The position numbers and the translations under genes were made by a program. Below, piece by piece: positions 1 to 7,947 of a stretch of 34,833 nucleotides of DNA. This stretch comes from JBEKVE01 sp049514335. Its GTDB lineage: Bacteria; Actinomycetota; Acidimicrobiia; Acidimicrobiales; UBA8190. The stretch's first letter is position 1, and every line of letters begins with the position of its first letter. The notes under the pieces are model-generated. The model did no database searches. It saw nothing but the letters and a program-made list of their open reading frames with translations, and was not told where the DNA came from. Where the stretch lies: NCBI GenBank assembly GCA_049514335.1, contig JBEKVE010000018.1, forward strand, positions 1 through 34,833, given 5' to 3'.

Positions 1-954
1 GGCTGCCTTGCCGACCTCCAGGAACGGCACCAGCTCGACCATCCGCTTGGCGTGGTTGCCCGAGGCGTAGACCTCGTCGTAGCTCTTCTCCATGACCGGG
101 TTGTGCTTGGTCATCCGGCCGTGCACGACGCCCAGGTTGGTCAGGACGGCCTGCAGATCGTCGAGAAGCAATGGCGAGTCGAGGCAGATCCCCCACTTCG
201 AGCCGCTCGACCGCTCGCTCGTGTACGCGTCGAGAGCGAGCCCCTGCAGGAACGAGATGACGAGATGGCGCGGGGAGCGCAAGATGGCGTCGGGGATCCG
301 CTTGGTCGAGGCACGCTCACCGCAGCCCAGGTAATCGAGGAACTCGACGATCGTCTTGGAGGACACCTCGACGCTCGGGCAGCGATTTGCCGGGCGCCGG
401 ATCTTGGCCTGCACGTCGAAGCACACGCGGATGGCCTCGGCGACCTCCTCGAGGACGGCGTCCTCGGAGTTGGTGATGGTGACCGTCCACGTGGAACGTG
501 ACGTGTGACCCTCAGAAGCGTACGCACCGAGGAAGAACGCCAGCGAGTCGGTCATCTCCTGCGGAACGCGCACCTTCTTCTGCGATCCGTAGGGCGCGCT
601 CGGCACGAAGCCGTCGAAGCGGGGCGGGACATCGGACCAAAGGTCGTCGCCGTACTTGGTGGCGACGTAGTCCCCCGCCTCGATCTGGTCGAGACGCTTC
701 CAGTCGAGACCCGCCGGACCGGCGATGAGGAGCCGGTGGTTCGGCGTTCCCGTCACGGCCTGACCGGACCGAAGGACCACGCGTCGCACCGGCCGGATGC
801 CGCCGTAGTAGAAGGCATCGGTCTTGTGGATCCCGCCGATGGAGGCGACGGCCAGGATCTCGTCCCGGAACGAGTCCGGCTCCTCACCGTCGTGGAGAGA
901 GCCGATGCGGACGAGGCCGTCAGCGGTGGCGAGGAGTGTGTCCCCCACCACGCA
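1..954 (-). other. Second intein in the ribonucleotide reductase, with LAGLIDADG homing endonuclease; C-terminal end outside the window
   Basis: The element begins at Cys1 (codon 954-952) after host GAISK and continues to the window edge, with 318 residues visible. Class II reductases normally read SKTVN here, so the +1 residue should be Thr, but that codon is not in the window. Block A is CVVGDTLLATADG and block B is GTPNHRLLI. A LAGLIDADG endonuclease follows: motif 1 LGAYASEG at residues 142-149 (531-508) with acidic Glu148, and motif 2 FLQGLALDAY starting at residue 235 with Asp242. The 94-residue spacing fits a two-motif monomeric enzyme. SPLLLDDLQAVLTNLGV resembles the late endonuclease block. 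Both acidic residues are kept, so the nuclease may be active. Splicing blocks F and G cannot be checked. Confidence 0.9.
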
Positions 955-3336
955 CTTGCTGATGGCCCCGCTGATGAAGGGCTGCACCGCCGCCATCATG
1001 CGCACGTGGCCCAGGTAGTGGATGGTGTTGTCCCCCATCGAGCAGGCGAACACGGCCATGTGCTCCGCGCTCAGGTACGGGGCACCCACGATCGACTTGT
1101 GCTCGTCGATGTAGGCCACGATGTCTTCGATCTGCTCGGGCATGTAGCCCAGGCGGGCGAGGGCACGGGGAACCGTCTGGTTGACGATGGACATCGTTCC
1201 GCCACCCACCAGCTTCTTGGTCTTCACGAGCCCCAGGTCGGGCTCGACGCCGGTGGTGTCGCAGTCGAGCATGAGAGCGATGGTGCCCGTCGGTGCCAGC
1301 ACGCTCGCCTGAGCGTTGCGCACGCCGAACTGCTCCCCCAGCTCCACGGCGTCGTCCCACGCCTCCTGGGCGGCGGAGAGCAGCTCGGTGGGCACGAGTT
1401 CCTCATCGATCTTGGCCACTTCGGAGCGGTGCATGCGCAGCACGTTGAGCATGGCGTCCTTGTCGGCGTGATAGCCGGCGAAGGGACCCATGCGCGCCGC
1501 GGTGCGGGCCGACACGGCATAGGCGTGGCCCGTCATGAGGGCGGTGATCGACGCCGCCCAGGCACGGCCCTCGTCCGAGTCGTAGGGAAGGCCCTGTGCC
1601 ATGAGGAGGGCGCCGAGGTTGGCGAAGCCCAGGCCCAGCTGGCGGTAGCGGCGCGAGTTCTCGGCGATGGGCTCGGTCGGGTAGTCGGCGTTGCCCACCA
1701 GGATCTCCTGGGCGGTGAACACGACGTCGACGGTGGCGTTGAACGCCTCTGCGTCGAAGCTGTCGTCGGCGCGCAGGTATCGGAGCAGGTTGATCGAGGC
1801 CAGATTGCAGGCGCTGTTGTCGATGTGCATGTACTCGCTGTTATGGACGATGACACCGGACGCGCTATCAGTTGAGACCGCGAAGTTATGCACGCCTTCC
1901 ACCTCAAGGTCGAACACCGGCACGTCGTGCTCAAGCTTCAGGTCGCAGACAGAAGCAACCCGCTCACCGGAGTCCAAACCTCGAAGCAACGTTCCCGCCA
2001 GGAGATCGCGGGCCCGAACGAACTCCCCTGTGAAAGTGAGGAATCGGTGCTCAGGAGTACAACGCAACGTTCCCCGGTCCGTTGTCACCTCCACCAGTTC
2101 GCTCGTGTAGCCCGAGACCCAGGCCTTGATCGCCTCAGGCATCACGAGGGCACCCTTGCCGAGATCGAATGCAACGACGTCGGGGAGTCTCTTGCCCTGC
2201 TCGCACCGATTGGCCAACTCGGCGATCGGAAGTCTTCCCTCAGAGGTTACGACCTCAACCTCGCCAGTAAAGCAGCAGGGGTTACTTCCGTTGATCCGGC
2301 CTGCGTTGGGCGCGGTGTGCCACCGGTTGATGGTCGTGTCGAACTGCATGCCCGGGTCAGCGCATTCCCACGCCGCGTGGGCGATCTGGCGGAACAGGTC
2401 CCGGGCCTTGACGATCCGCACGGGTGCGCCGTCGGTGCGAGCCGTCAGCGCCCAATCGGCGTTGTCCAGCACAGCCTGCATGAACTCGTCGGTCACGCGG
2501 ACCGAGTTGTTGGCGTTCTGGTACTGGATGGAGAAGGAGTCCGACCCGTCGAGGTCCATGTCGAACCCGGCGTCACGCAGCACCCGGGCCTTGCGCTCCT
2601 CGAGCGCCTTGCACCAGATGAAGTCCTCGACGTCGGGGTGGTCGTCGTTGAGGATCACCATCTTGGCGGCTCGGCGCGTCTTGCCACCCGACTTGATCGT
2701 GCCCGCCGAGGCGTCAGCGCCCCGCATGAACGACACCGGTCCCGAGGCCGTGCCACCGCCCTGGAGGCGCTCGACCGATGCACGGATGCCGGAGAGGTTC
2801 ACGCCGGCACCGGAGCCACCTTTGAAGATGATCCCCTCCTCCCGGTACCAGTTGAGGATGGAGTCCATCGAGTCGTCCACCGACAGGATGAAACACGCGC
2901 TGGCCTGCTGCGGCACCCCCCGCACGCCGATGTTGAACCACACCGGAGAGTTGAAGGCGGCGCGCTGGTTCACGATGATGTACTTGAGCTCGTCGCGGAA
3001 GATCTCGGCCTCGGCGACGTCCTCGAAGTAGCCGTCCTTCATCCCCCAGTCGGTGATGGTGTCGGCCACGCGGTCGGCCACCTGGCGCAAAGACCACTCC
3101 CGCTCCTGGGTGCCCGGGGTGCCACGGAAGTACTTCTGGGCGAGGATGTTGGTGGCGTTCAGGCTCCAGGTGGAGGGAACCTCGACGCCGAGCTGCTCGA
3201 AGGCCACGCTCCCGTCGCGGTAGTCGGTGATGCGCGAGTCGCGCCGCTCCCACTCCACCTCGTCGTAGGGGTGGACCCCTTCGGTGGTGAAGTACCTGCG
3301 GAGGCCGATGAGGGTCCGCTGCGGGGCGATGGCCAT
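1..3336 (-). CDS. nrdJ: Class II (adenosylcobalamin-dependent) ribonucleotide reductase with two inteins, 3' end outside the window
   Basis: This enzyme reduces ribonucleotides to deoxyribonucleotides with a B12-derived thiyl radical. Reading minus-strand codons from the ATG at 3336 gives 1112 codons without a stop to the window edge. The protein begins MAIAPQRTLIGLRRYF. Host motifs seen are ACFILSVDDS, whose Cys148 is the probable redox-pair cysteine, and INGSNPC, whose Cys354 corresponds to the radical cysteine of the family. Beyond the first interruption come SEYMHIDNSACNLASIN, QASVLAPTGTIALMLDCDTTG and QPFISGAISK, all typical of class II enzymes. Host sequence is therefore 3336-2275 and 1839-955; the rest of the visible frame is intein (2274-1840 and 954-1). 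The C-terminal part of the reductase is outside the window. AAGGAAAGGG lies about 12 bases before the ATG. The nearest gene, glpK, is divergent. Confidence 0.95.
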   Translation of the reverse strand, partial: MAIAPQRTLIGLRRYFTTEGVHPYDEVEWERRDSRITDYRDGSVAFEQLGVEVPSTWSLNATNILAQKYFRGTPGTQEREWSLRQVADRVADTITDWGMKDGYFEDVAEAEIFRDELKYIIVNQRAAFNSPVWFNIGVRGVPQQASACFILSVDDSMDSILNWYREEGIIFKGGSGAGVNLSGIRASVERLQGGGTASGPVSFMRGADASAGTIKSGGKTRRAAKMVILNDDHPDVEDFIWCKALEERKARVLRDAGFDMDLDGSDSFSIQYQNANNSVRVTDEFMQAVLDNADWALTARTDGAPVRIVKARDLFRQIAHAAWECADPGMQFDTTINRWHTAPNAGRINGSNPCCFTGEVEVVTSEGRLPIAELANRCEQGKRLPDVVAFDLGKGALVMPEAIKAWVSGYTSELVEVTTDRGTLRCTPEHRFLTFTGEFVRARDLLAGTLLRGLDSGERVASVCDLKLEHDVPVFDLEVEGVHNFAVSTDSASGVIVHNSEYMHIDNSACNLASINLLRYLRADDSFDAEAFNATVDVVFTAQEILVGNADYPTEPIAENSRRYRQLGLGFANLGALLMAQGLPYDSDEGRAWAASITALMTGHAYAVSARTAARMGPFAGYHADKDAMLNVLRMHRSEVAKIDEELVPTELLSAAQEAWDDAVELGEQFGVRNAQASVLAPTGTIALMLDCDTTGVEPDLGLVKTKKLVGGGTMSIVNQTVPRALARLGYMPEQIEDIVAYIDEHKSIVGAPYLSAEHMAVFACSMGDNTIHYLGHVRMMAAVQPFISGAISKCVVGDTLLATADGLVRIGSLHDGEEPDSFRDEILAVASIGGIHKTDAFYYGGIRPVRRVVLRSGQAVTGTPNHRLLIAGPAGLDWKRLDQIEAGDYVATKYGDDLWSDVPPRFDGFVPSAPYGSQKKVRVPQEMTDSLAFFLGAYASEGHTSRSTWTVTITNSEDAVLEEVAEAIRVCFDVQAKIRRPANRCPSVEVSSKTIVEFLDYLGCGERASTKRIPDAILRSPRHLVISFLQGLALDAYTSERSSGSKWGICLDSPLLLDDLQAVLTNLGVVHGRMTKHNPVMEKSYDEVYASGNHAKRMVELVPFLEVGKAA
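1840..2274 (-). other. Mini-intein (145 residues) inserted after the radical cysteine of the ribonucleotide reductase
   Basis: An in-frame protein-splicing element inside nrdJ. It starts at Cys1 (codon 2274-2272), directly after host SNPC, and ends ...VIVHN (Asn145, codon 1842-1840). Host Ser follows as the +1 nucleophile of SEYMHIDN. Splicing motifs read in order: block A CFTGEVEVV, block B TPEH (T73, H76), block F VFDLEVEGVHNFAV (120-133) and block G with penultimate His144 and Asn145. At 145 residues there is no room for a homing endonuclease and no LAGLIDADG motif is present, so it is a mini-intein. Two 60-base lines I counted (2041-2100 and 2221-2280) are 58% GC, and codons such as AGT, TCT, ACA and TTG are commoner than in nearby genes. 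All catalytic residues are present, so splicing is expected. Confidence 0.93.
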
Positions 3337-3424
3337 GTCTGTTTCCACCCTTTCCTTGGATCCCAGCGTATGTTCCGGGCTGCCGGGAGTCGGCCGGACC
3401 GCGACCGGCCCGAATGTCCTCCGC

Positions 3425-3442
3425 ACCACAAGATGTTGTGGT
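3425..3442. promoter_or_regulatory. Candidate NrdR box in the ribonucleotide reductase leader
   Basis: ACCACAAGATGTTGTGGT is a 7-4-7 inverted repeat. Its central 16 bases match the published NrdR box pattern (acaCwAtATaTwGtgt) at 12 positions, including the core C-A-A and T-T-G. NrdR is the usual repressor of ribonucleotide reductase genes, and the site lies about 30-45 bases downstream of the predicted start of transcription of nrdJ. NrdR boxes usually come in pairs, and I see no convincing second box. Confidence 0.5.
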
Positions 3443-3475
3443 TCCCCCCCATGGGGCCCACCAGATGCGGTGGCC

Positions 3476-3505
3476 ATTACAGCACTGTAGTTACGGGGGT
3501 GTCAA
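3476..3505 (-). promoter_or_regulatory. Sigma-A-type promoter for the ribonucleotide reductase gene
   Basis: Read on the minus strand, TTGACA (3505-3500) is a perfect -35 element. After 18 bases comes TGTAAT (3481-3476), matching five of six positions of the -10 consensus. Transcription would start near 3469, giving a leader of about 130 bases before the ATG at 3336. The imperfectly symmetric TACAGCACTGTA (3478-3489) overlaps the -10 element. Confidence 0.65.
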
Positions 3506-3602
3506 CGGGAACGGGGTCCCGTCCTCCCTGGTCGCGGGCCGTTCGCGAAAGTTTGCGCCGGAGGCCCCACTGGAGCCCCTCCCCCGGCCCCGGAGCCCCC
3601 GG

Positions 3603-3608
3603 TAGGGT
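3603..3608 (+). promoter_or_regulatory. Candidate -10 element (TAGGGT) for leaderless glpK
   Basis: TAGGGT lies 8 bases before the GTG start of glpK with no better Shine-Dalgarno in between, so transcription could begin at or next to the start codon. No -35 element is evident. The same bases could instead act as a weak ribosome binding site. Confidence 0.3.
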
Positions 3609-3616
3609 CCCCCGCC

Positions 3617-5137
3617 GTGACCTGCGTGATCGCCATCGACGCCGGCACGAGCAGTGTCCGGGCCCTGGCGATGGACGACAGCGGGACCGTCTCCGATGTC
3701 GCCCAACGCCCCCTCACGCAGTACTTCCCCCGACCGGGCTGGGTCGAGCACGACGCCGCCGAGATCTGGACGGCGGTCCTCTCGACGGTGGCAGAGGTGG
3801 CCGCCCGCCTCGCCCGACGGGGTGTGGCGGTGGCGGCCATCGGCATCACCAACCAGCGTGAGACCGTGGTCGCCTGGAACCGGGCCACGGGACAGGTCCT
3901 GCACCGCGCCATCGTGTGGCAGGACCGGCGCACCGCCGAACGCTGCGAGGAGCTGCGCGCCGCTGGGCACCTGCCGCTCGTGCGCGAGCGCACCGGCCTC
4001 GTGCTCGACCCCTACTTCTCGGCCACCAAGATGCAGTGGCTGCTCGGTCCCGGGGCTGTGCCCGACGAGCCCGACCTCGCCCTCGGCACCGTCGACGCGT
4101 GGCTGGTGTGGAACCTCACCGGCGCCACGGCGGGCGGGGCGTTCGCCACCGACGTGTCCAACGCGTCGCGCACCCTGCTCCTCGACATCGGCGACCTCGC
4201 CTGGTCGGCGGAGCTGTGCGAGCTCTTCGGCGTCCCCCGTACCGCCCTCCCCGAGGTCCGACCCTCGTGCGGGCGCCTGGGGATCGTCACCGGCGAGCTG
4301 GTGGCGGCGGCGCCGTCGCTCGCCGGTGTCCCCGTGAGCGGCGTGGCCGGGGACCAACAGGCGGCGCTGTTCGGCCAGGTGTGCGTCACGCCGGGCATGG
4401 CCAAGGCGACCTACGGCACCGGAACCTTCGTCCTCCTCAACGTGGGCGCCACCTGCCCGCCGCCGTCCGAAGGGCTCCTCACCACCGTGGCGTGGGACCT
4501 CGGCACCCATGGAGGCGCCTCCCCCGTCGCCTATGCCCTGGAAGGGGCGGTCTTCGTGACGGGCGCCGCCGTCCAGTGGTTGCGTGACGGCCTCGGCCTC
4601 ATCGACGAGGCGGCCGGCATCGGGCCGCTGGCGGCGCAGGTGGCCGACAGCGAGGGCGTCTCCGTCGTGCCCGCCTTCACCGGGCTCGGAAGCCCGTGGT
4701 GGGATCCCTACGCGCGCGGCACCATCACCGGCATCACTCGCGGGGTGGGGGCCGCCCATCTCGCCCGGGCGGTGGTGGACGCCATGGCCTTCCAGGTGCG
4801 CGCCGTCGTCGACGCCATGACGGCGACCGGTCACGAGATCGCCGCCCTGCGCGTCGACGGCGGGGCGGCGGTGATGGACATGCTCCTGCAGATCCAGGCC
4901 GACCAGCTGCGCGTGCCCGTGTCGCGGCCCACCACCACCGAGATCACGGCGCTCGGGGCGGCCACGTTGGCAGGCTTGGCCGAGGGGGTGTGGCCGACGG
5001 TGGCCGAGCTCGAAGCGGCGTGGTCGCTCGACCGGTCGTTCGAGGCGCACGCCGGTGCCGGGGCCGCCGACCGTGCCTACGAGGGGTGGCGACGCGCCGT
5101 CGAGCGCTCCCTGGCATGGGCCGAGCCCCGGTCCTGA
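3617..5137 (+). CDS. glpK: Glycerol kinase
   Basis: FGGY-family kinase that phosphorylates glycerol to glycerol 3-phosphate in the cytoplasm. The 506 residues match the usual length. The N-terminal phosphate loop is IDAGTSSVRALAMD. The residues that hold glycerol in the E. coli enzyme are all recognisable: Arg81-Glu82 in TNQRETVVAW, Trp101 in IVWQDRRT, Tyr133 in DPYFSATK and Asp246-Gln247 in GDQQAALFGQ. The ATP site motif GMAKATYGTGTF follows. The chosen start is GTG, because the frame begins with the conserved VIAIDAGTSS. It is transcribed alone, divergent from nrdJ, and 134 bases separate it from dipZ. The glycerol 3-phosphate dehydrogenase (glpD) lies 20 kb away with a second, altered FGGY kinase. 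Confidence 0.95.
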   Translation: MTCVIAIDAGTSSVRALAMDDSGTVSDVAQRPLTQYFPRPGWVEHDAAEIWTAVLSTVAEVAARLARRGVAVAAIGITNQRETVVAWNRATGQVLHRAIVWQDRRTAERCEELRAAGHLPLVRERTGLVLDPYFSATKMQWLLGPGAVPDEPDLALGTVDAWLVWNLTGATAGGAFATDVSNASRTLLLDIGDLAWSAELCELFGVPRTALPEVRPSCGRLGIVTGELVAAAPSLAGVPVSGVAGDQQAALFGQVCVTPGMAKATYGTGTFVLLNVGATCPPPSEGLLTTVAWDLGTHGGASPVAYALEGAVFVTGAAVQWLRDGLGLIDEAAGIGPLAAQVADSEGVSVVPAFTGLGSPWWDPYARGTITGITRGVGAAHLARAVVDAMAFQVRAVVDAMTATGHEIAALRVDGGAAVMDMLLQIQADQLRVPVSRPTTTEITALGAATLAGLAEGVWPTVAELEAAWSLDRSFEAHAGAGAADRAYEGWRRAVERSLAWAEPRS

Positions 5138-5271
5138 CTCTCGCCCTCCTCGCACCGCGGGGCCGGCGCCATCCGGAGCCAGGAGCGCCCCGACACCGCT
5201 TTCGGTGAGCCCTTCCGTACGATGGCACCACCCGGGCCACCGGGGACTCCCGGGGGAAACGAGCCTCTTCG

Positions 5272-7263
5272 GTGCTGCTGTACGTCATCGGTTTCGTGGC
5301 GGGGATGATCGCCGGGATCTCGCCCTGCGTGCTGCCCGTCCTTCCCGTGGTCCTGCTGGCGGGGGCGACGGTGCCGGGACCCCCGAAGGAGGATCCGGCC
5401 CCCGATGTGTCGCCCGACGAGGACGCCTCCGACGGCGCTGAGGGCGCCGTCGACACCGTCGGGTCCGACGCCGAGGCGGCCGTCACCCCCACCGCGGCGG
5501 CAGCTGCGACCGCCACCGCCCTGCGCACCCCGGCCCGGGTGGTGCGCACGCCCCCTCCCGCCGGCGCCTCGCCGCCGGCGCGGCCGCCCACACCCCGTTC
5601 CTCCTCCGCGGCGCGCCGCCCGGGATCGCCACCGAGGCGCGACGCCACCGTGGCGGCTCCGTGGCGCCGCGGCGGGAACGGCCGGGGTCGGCGCAGCTAC
5701 CGCGCCTACACCGTCATCGCCGGCCTCGTCCTCAGCTTCGCCATCATCACCCTGGTGGGCTCGGCGCTGTTGAGCGCCCTCGATCTGCCTCAGGATCTCC
5801 TGCAAGACGCCGGCCTCGCCATCCTGGGCCTCGTCGCCCTCGGACTCCTCGTGCCGCCGGTGGGCGAGCTCCTCGAACGACCCTTCGCCCGCCTGGCGCG
5901 CCACCAGCCCACCGGGAACGCCGGGGGCTTCGTGCTCGGCCTGGGCCTGGGGGCGGTCTTCGCGCCCTGCGCGGGACCGGTGTTCTCCGCCATCTCGGTG
6001 CTGAGTGCCACGCACCACGTGGGCCTGCGCACTGTGGTGCTCACCTTCGACTTCGCCCTCGGCGCGGCGGTGCCGCTGCTCGTCTTCGCCGTGGCCGGCC
6101 AGCGGGTGGCCGAGCGGGTGTCCGCCTTCCGCTCCCACGCCGCACTGGTCCGGCGAATTGGCGGCGTGGTGCTGTTGGCCATGATGTTCCTGATCGCCTT
6201 CAACGTCACCGACGGGCTGCAGAAGGCCGTGCCGGGCTACACGAGCGTGCTGCAGAACCACGTCGAGGGGACGAGCTACACGAAGAAGCAGCTCGCCGCG
6301 CTCACCAAGCGCTCGACCACGTCCCCCCTGGGCCAGTGCGCCCAGGACCTCGGCGTACTCGAGGACTGCGGCGACGCTCCCAATTTCCAGGGCGTCACCG
6401 CCTGGCTCAACACCCCGGGAGGAAAGGGCCTGTCGCTGTCGAGCCTGCGCGGCAAGGTGGTGCTGGTCGACTTCTGGACCTACTCGTGCATCAACTGCCA
6501 GCGCTCTCTGCCCCACGTCGAGGCGTGGTACGCCGCCTACCACGACCACGGGCTCGAGGTGATCGGGGTGCACACCCCGGAGTTCGCCTTCGAGCACGTC
6601 GTCTCCAACGTGGACCAGGCCGCACACGAGCTCGGCGTCACGTACCCCGTGGCCGTCGACGACGACTACAAGACCTGGAACGCCTACGACAACGAGGACT
6701 GGCCGGCCGAGTACCTGATCGACGCCCAGGGCCGGGTCCGCCACGAGGCCTTCGGCGAGGGCGACTACGGCACCACCGAGTCCCTCATCCGGCAACTGCT
6801 CGTGCAGGCCGACCCCACCGTCCACCTGCCCCGTGCCACCGACGTCCCCAACCTGACACCCACACAGCCGCTCACCCCGGAGTCGTACCTCGGGTACCAC
6901 TACGGCCTGCCCAACTACGACGGCAGCACCATCACTCCCGACCAGCCCGCTCAGTACCAGTTCCCCGGCACGCTCCCTCCCGACGCCCTGGCGTTCTCGG
7001 GCACGTGGACGATCGGGGCGGAGGCCGACACGGCCGGAGCCGGCGCCCGTCTCGAGCTCGCCTTCCAGGCCGACGACGTCTATCTGGTCATCGGAGGGAC
7101 GGGCACCGTGGACGTGTCGATCGACGGCAAACGGACCAAGACCATCGCCGTGTCGGGGATCCCCAACCTCTACACCCTGGTGCACTCGCCCGGCTACGAG
7201 GACGCCACGCTGGTGCTCACCGTCTCTCCCGGCGTGCAGGTCTACGACTTCACCTTCGGCTAG
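5272..7263 (+). CDS. dipZ: DipZ-type protein: CcdA-like membrane electron carrier fused to a thioredoxin-like domain
   Basis: Such proteins carry reducing power across the membrane to an outward-facing thioredoxin fold. Helix 1 carries the CcdA signature ISPCVLPVLPVV (Cys19), and the partner cysteine is Cys233 in FAPCAGPVF. Membrane helices run to about residue 325. A redoxin domain follows with WTYSCINCQRSLPH (active-site Cys406 and Cys409). The C-terminal part from about residue 540, ending VYDFTFG, matches the beta-rich C-terminal domain of mycobacterial DipZ. The 663 residues are close to the M. tuberculosis protein. The odd part is residues 36-141, between helices 1 and 2. This is an acidic, then Ala/Pro/Arg-rich low-complexity insert where CcdA has a short loop. 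The start is GTG, because it gives a signal-free first helix as in the family. Confidence 0.9.
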   Translation: MLLYVIGFVAGMIAGISPCVLPVLPVVLLAGATVPGPPKEDPAPDVSPDEDASDGAEGAVDTVGSDAEAAVTPTAAAAATATALRTPARVVRTPPPAGASPPARPPTPRSSSAARRPGSPPRRDATVAAPWRRGGNGRGRRSYRAYTVIAGLVLSFAIITLVGSALLSALDLPQDLLQDAGLAILGLVALGLLVPPVGELLERPFARLARHQPTGNAGGFVLGLGLGAVFAPCAGPVFSAISVLSATHHVGLRTVVLTFDFALGAAVPLLVFAVAGQRVAERVSAFRSHAALVRRIGGVVLLAMMFLIAFNVTDGLQKAVPGYTSVLQNHVEGTSYTKKQLAALTKRSTTSPLGQCAQDLGVLEDCGDAPNFQGVTAWLNTPGGKGLSLSSLRGKVVLVDFWTYSCINCQRSLPHVEAWYAAYHDHGLEVIGVHTPEFAFEHVVSNVDQAAHELGVTYPVAVDDDYKTWNAYDNEDWPAEYLIDAQGRVRHEAFGEGDYGTTESLIRQLLVQADPTVHLPRATDVPNLTPTQPLTPESYLGYHYGLPNYDGSTITPDQPAQYQFPGTLPPDALAFSGTWTIGAEADTAGAGARLELAFQADDVYLVIGGTGTVDVSIDGKRTKTIAVSGIPNLYTLVHSPGYEDATLVLTVSPGVQVYDFTFG

Positions 7264-7388
7264 CCGGGCGCACCTTCGGCTATGCCATCTCACCTTCGCG
7301 TTGGCGGGCCCGCCGTCGGACCGGTGGCGTCGTCGCCACACCCCCGTGGCACAGTGGGATCCAGTACGACGTCGTGGAGGTCCCCGCC

Positions 7389-7907
7389 ATGGTCGAAGAC
7401 CTGATCGATCCCCGCCGGAACGAGCCACCGTACGTGGCCGACGAGCGCTCGATGCTCGAGCGCTGGCTGGAGTTCCACCGCACCACCCTGCTCCTCAAGT
7501 GCGAGGGGCTCGACGACGAGAAGCGCAAGGCGCGCCCGGTGCCGACCTCGCTGCTGTCGTTGCACGGGCTGGTGCGACACATGGCCGAGGTCGAGCGCGG
7601 ATGGTTCCGTCGCACCCTGCTGCGCCAGCCCGAATTGGCGTCGATCTGGTACGACGACGCCATCGAGGACAGTGAGCTGTTCCCCCTCGACGATGCCGAC
7701 TGGGCCGCCGACCGCGGCGCCTGGGAGGCCGAGTGCGAAGAGAGCCGGGCGGCGGCGGCCTCACGCTCGCTCGACGACACCGGCCTGCGGGACGGCGAGG
7801 AGGTGTCGCTGCGGTGGATCTACACCCACATGATCGAGGAGTACGCCCGCCACAACGGGCACGCCGATCTCATCCGCGAGCTGGTGGACGGCGCCGTGGG
7901 GTGGTGA
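7389..7907 (+). CDS. DinB/DUF664-family protein, possible thiol-dependent transferase
   Basis: A 172-residue protein of the DinB four-helix family (DUF664 branch). The signs are HGLVRHMAEVERGWF in the second helix, FPLDDADW, and HMIEEYARHNGHADLIRE near the C-terminus. The histidines in these stretches (LVRHMAEVE and EEYARHNGHAD) are the expected metal ligands. Related actinobacterial proteins use mycothiol or bind a divalent metal, but the substrate here cannot be told. GGAGG at 7376-7380, eight bases before the ATG, fixes the start. The gene is 125 bases behind dipZ and converges on the permease gene with 40 bases between. Confidence 0.85.
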   Translation: MVEDLIDPRRNEPPYVADERSMLERWLEFHRTTLLLKCEGLDDEKRKARPVPTSLLSLHGLVRHMAEVERGWFRRTLLRQPELASIWYDDAIEDSELFPLDDADWAADRGAWEAECEESRAAAASRSLDDTGLRDGEEVSLRWIYTHMIEEYARHNGHADLIRELVDGAVGW

Positions 7908-7947
7908 CACCGCACCCGGCGACCCCGTGTCCCGAGGCGGAGCGCGC

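Noticed and set aside
1840..2274. Frameshift or degraded stretch in the reductase
   Set aside because: Family sequence stops at SNPC and resumes at SEYM in the same frame, and the insert has all intein splicing blocks, so the gene is not broken.
3478..3489. TACAGCACTGTA as a second NrdR box
   Set aside because: It is a good palindrome, but one half does not fit the NrdR pattern and its distance of about 50 bases centre to centre from the first box is not the usual one.
3337..3616. Cobalamin riboswitch ahead of the B12-dependent reductase
   Set aside because: I found no B12-box-like sequence on the minus strand of this 280-base spacer; the leader instead holds a promoter and an NrdR-like palindrome.
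1888..3861. Long open frame (657 codons) on the plus strand opposite the reductase
   Set aside because: It is antisense to conserved reductase and intein codons, has no recognisable domain, and is an effect of GC-rich third positions. Similar long frames opposite glpK, dipZ, glpD and others were dismissed for the same reason.
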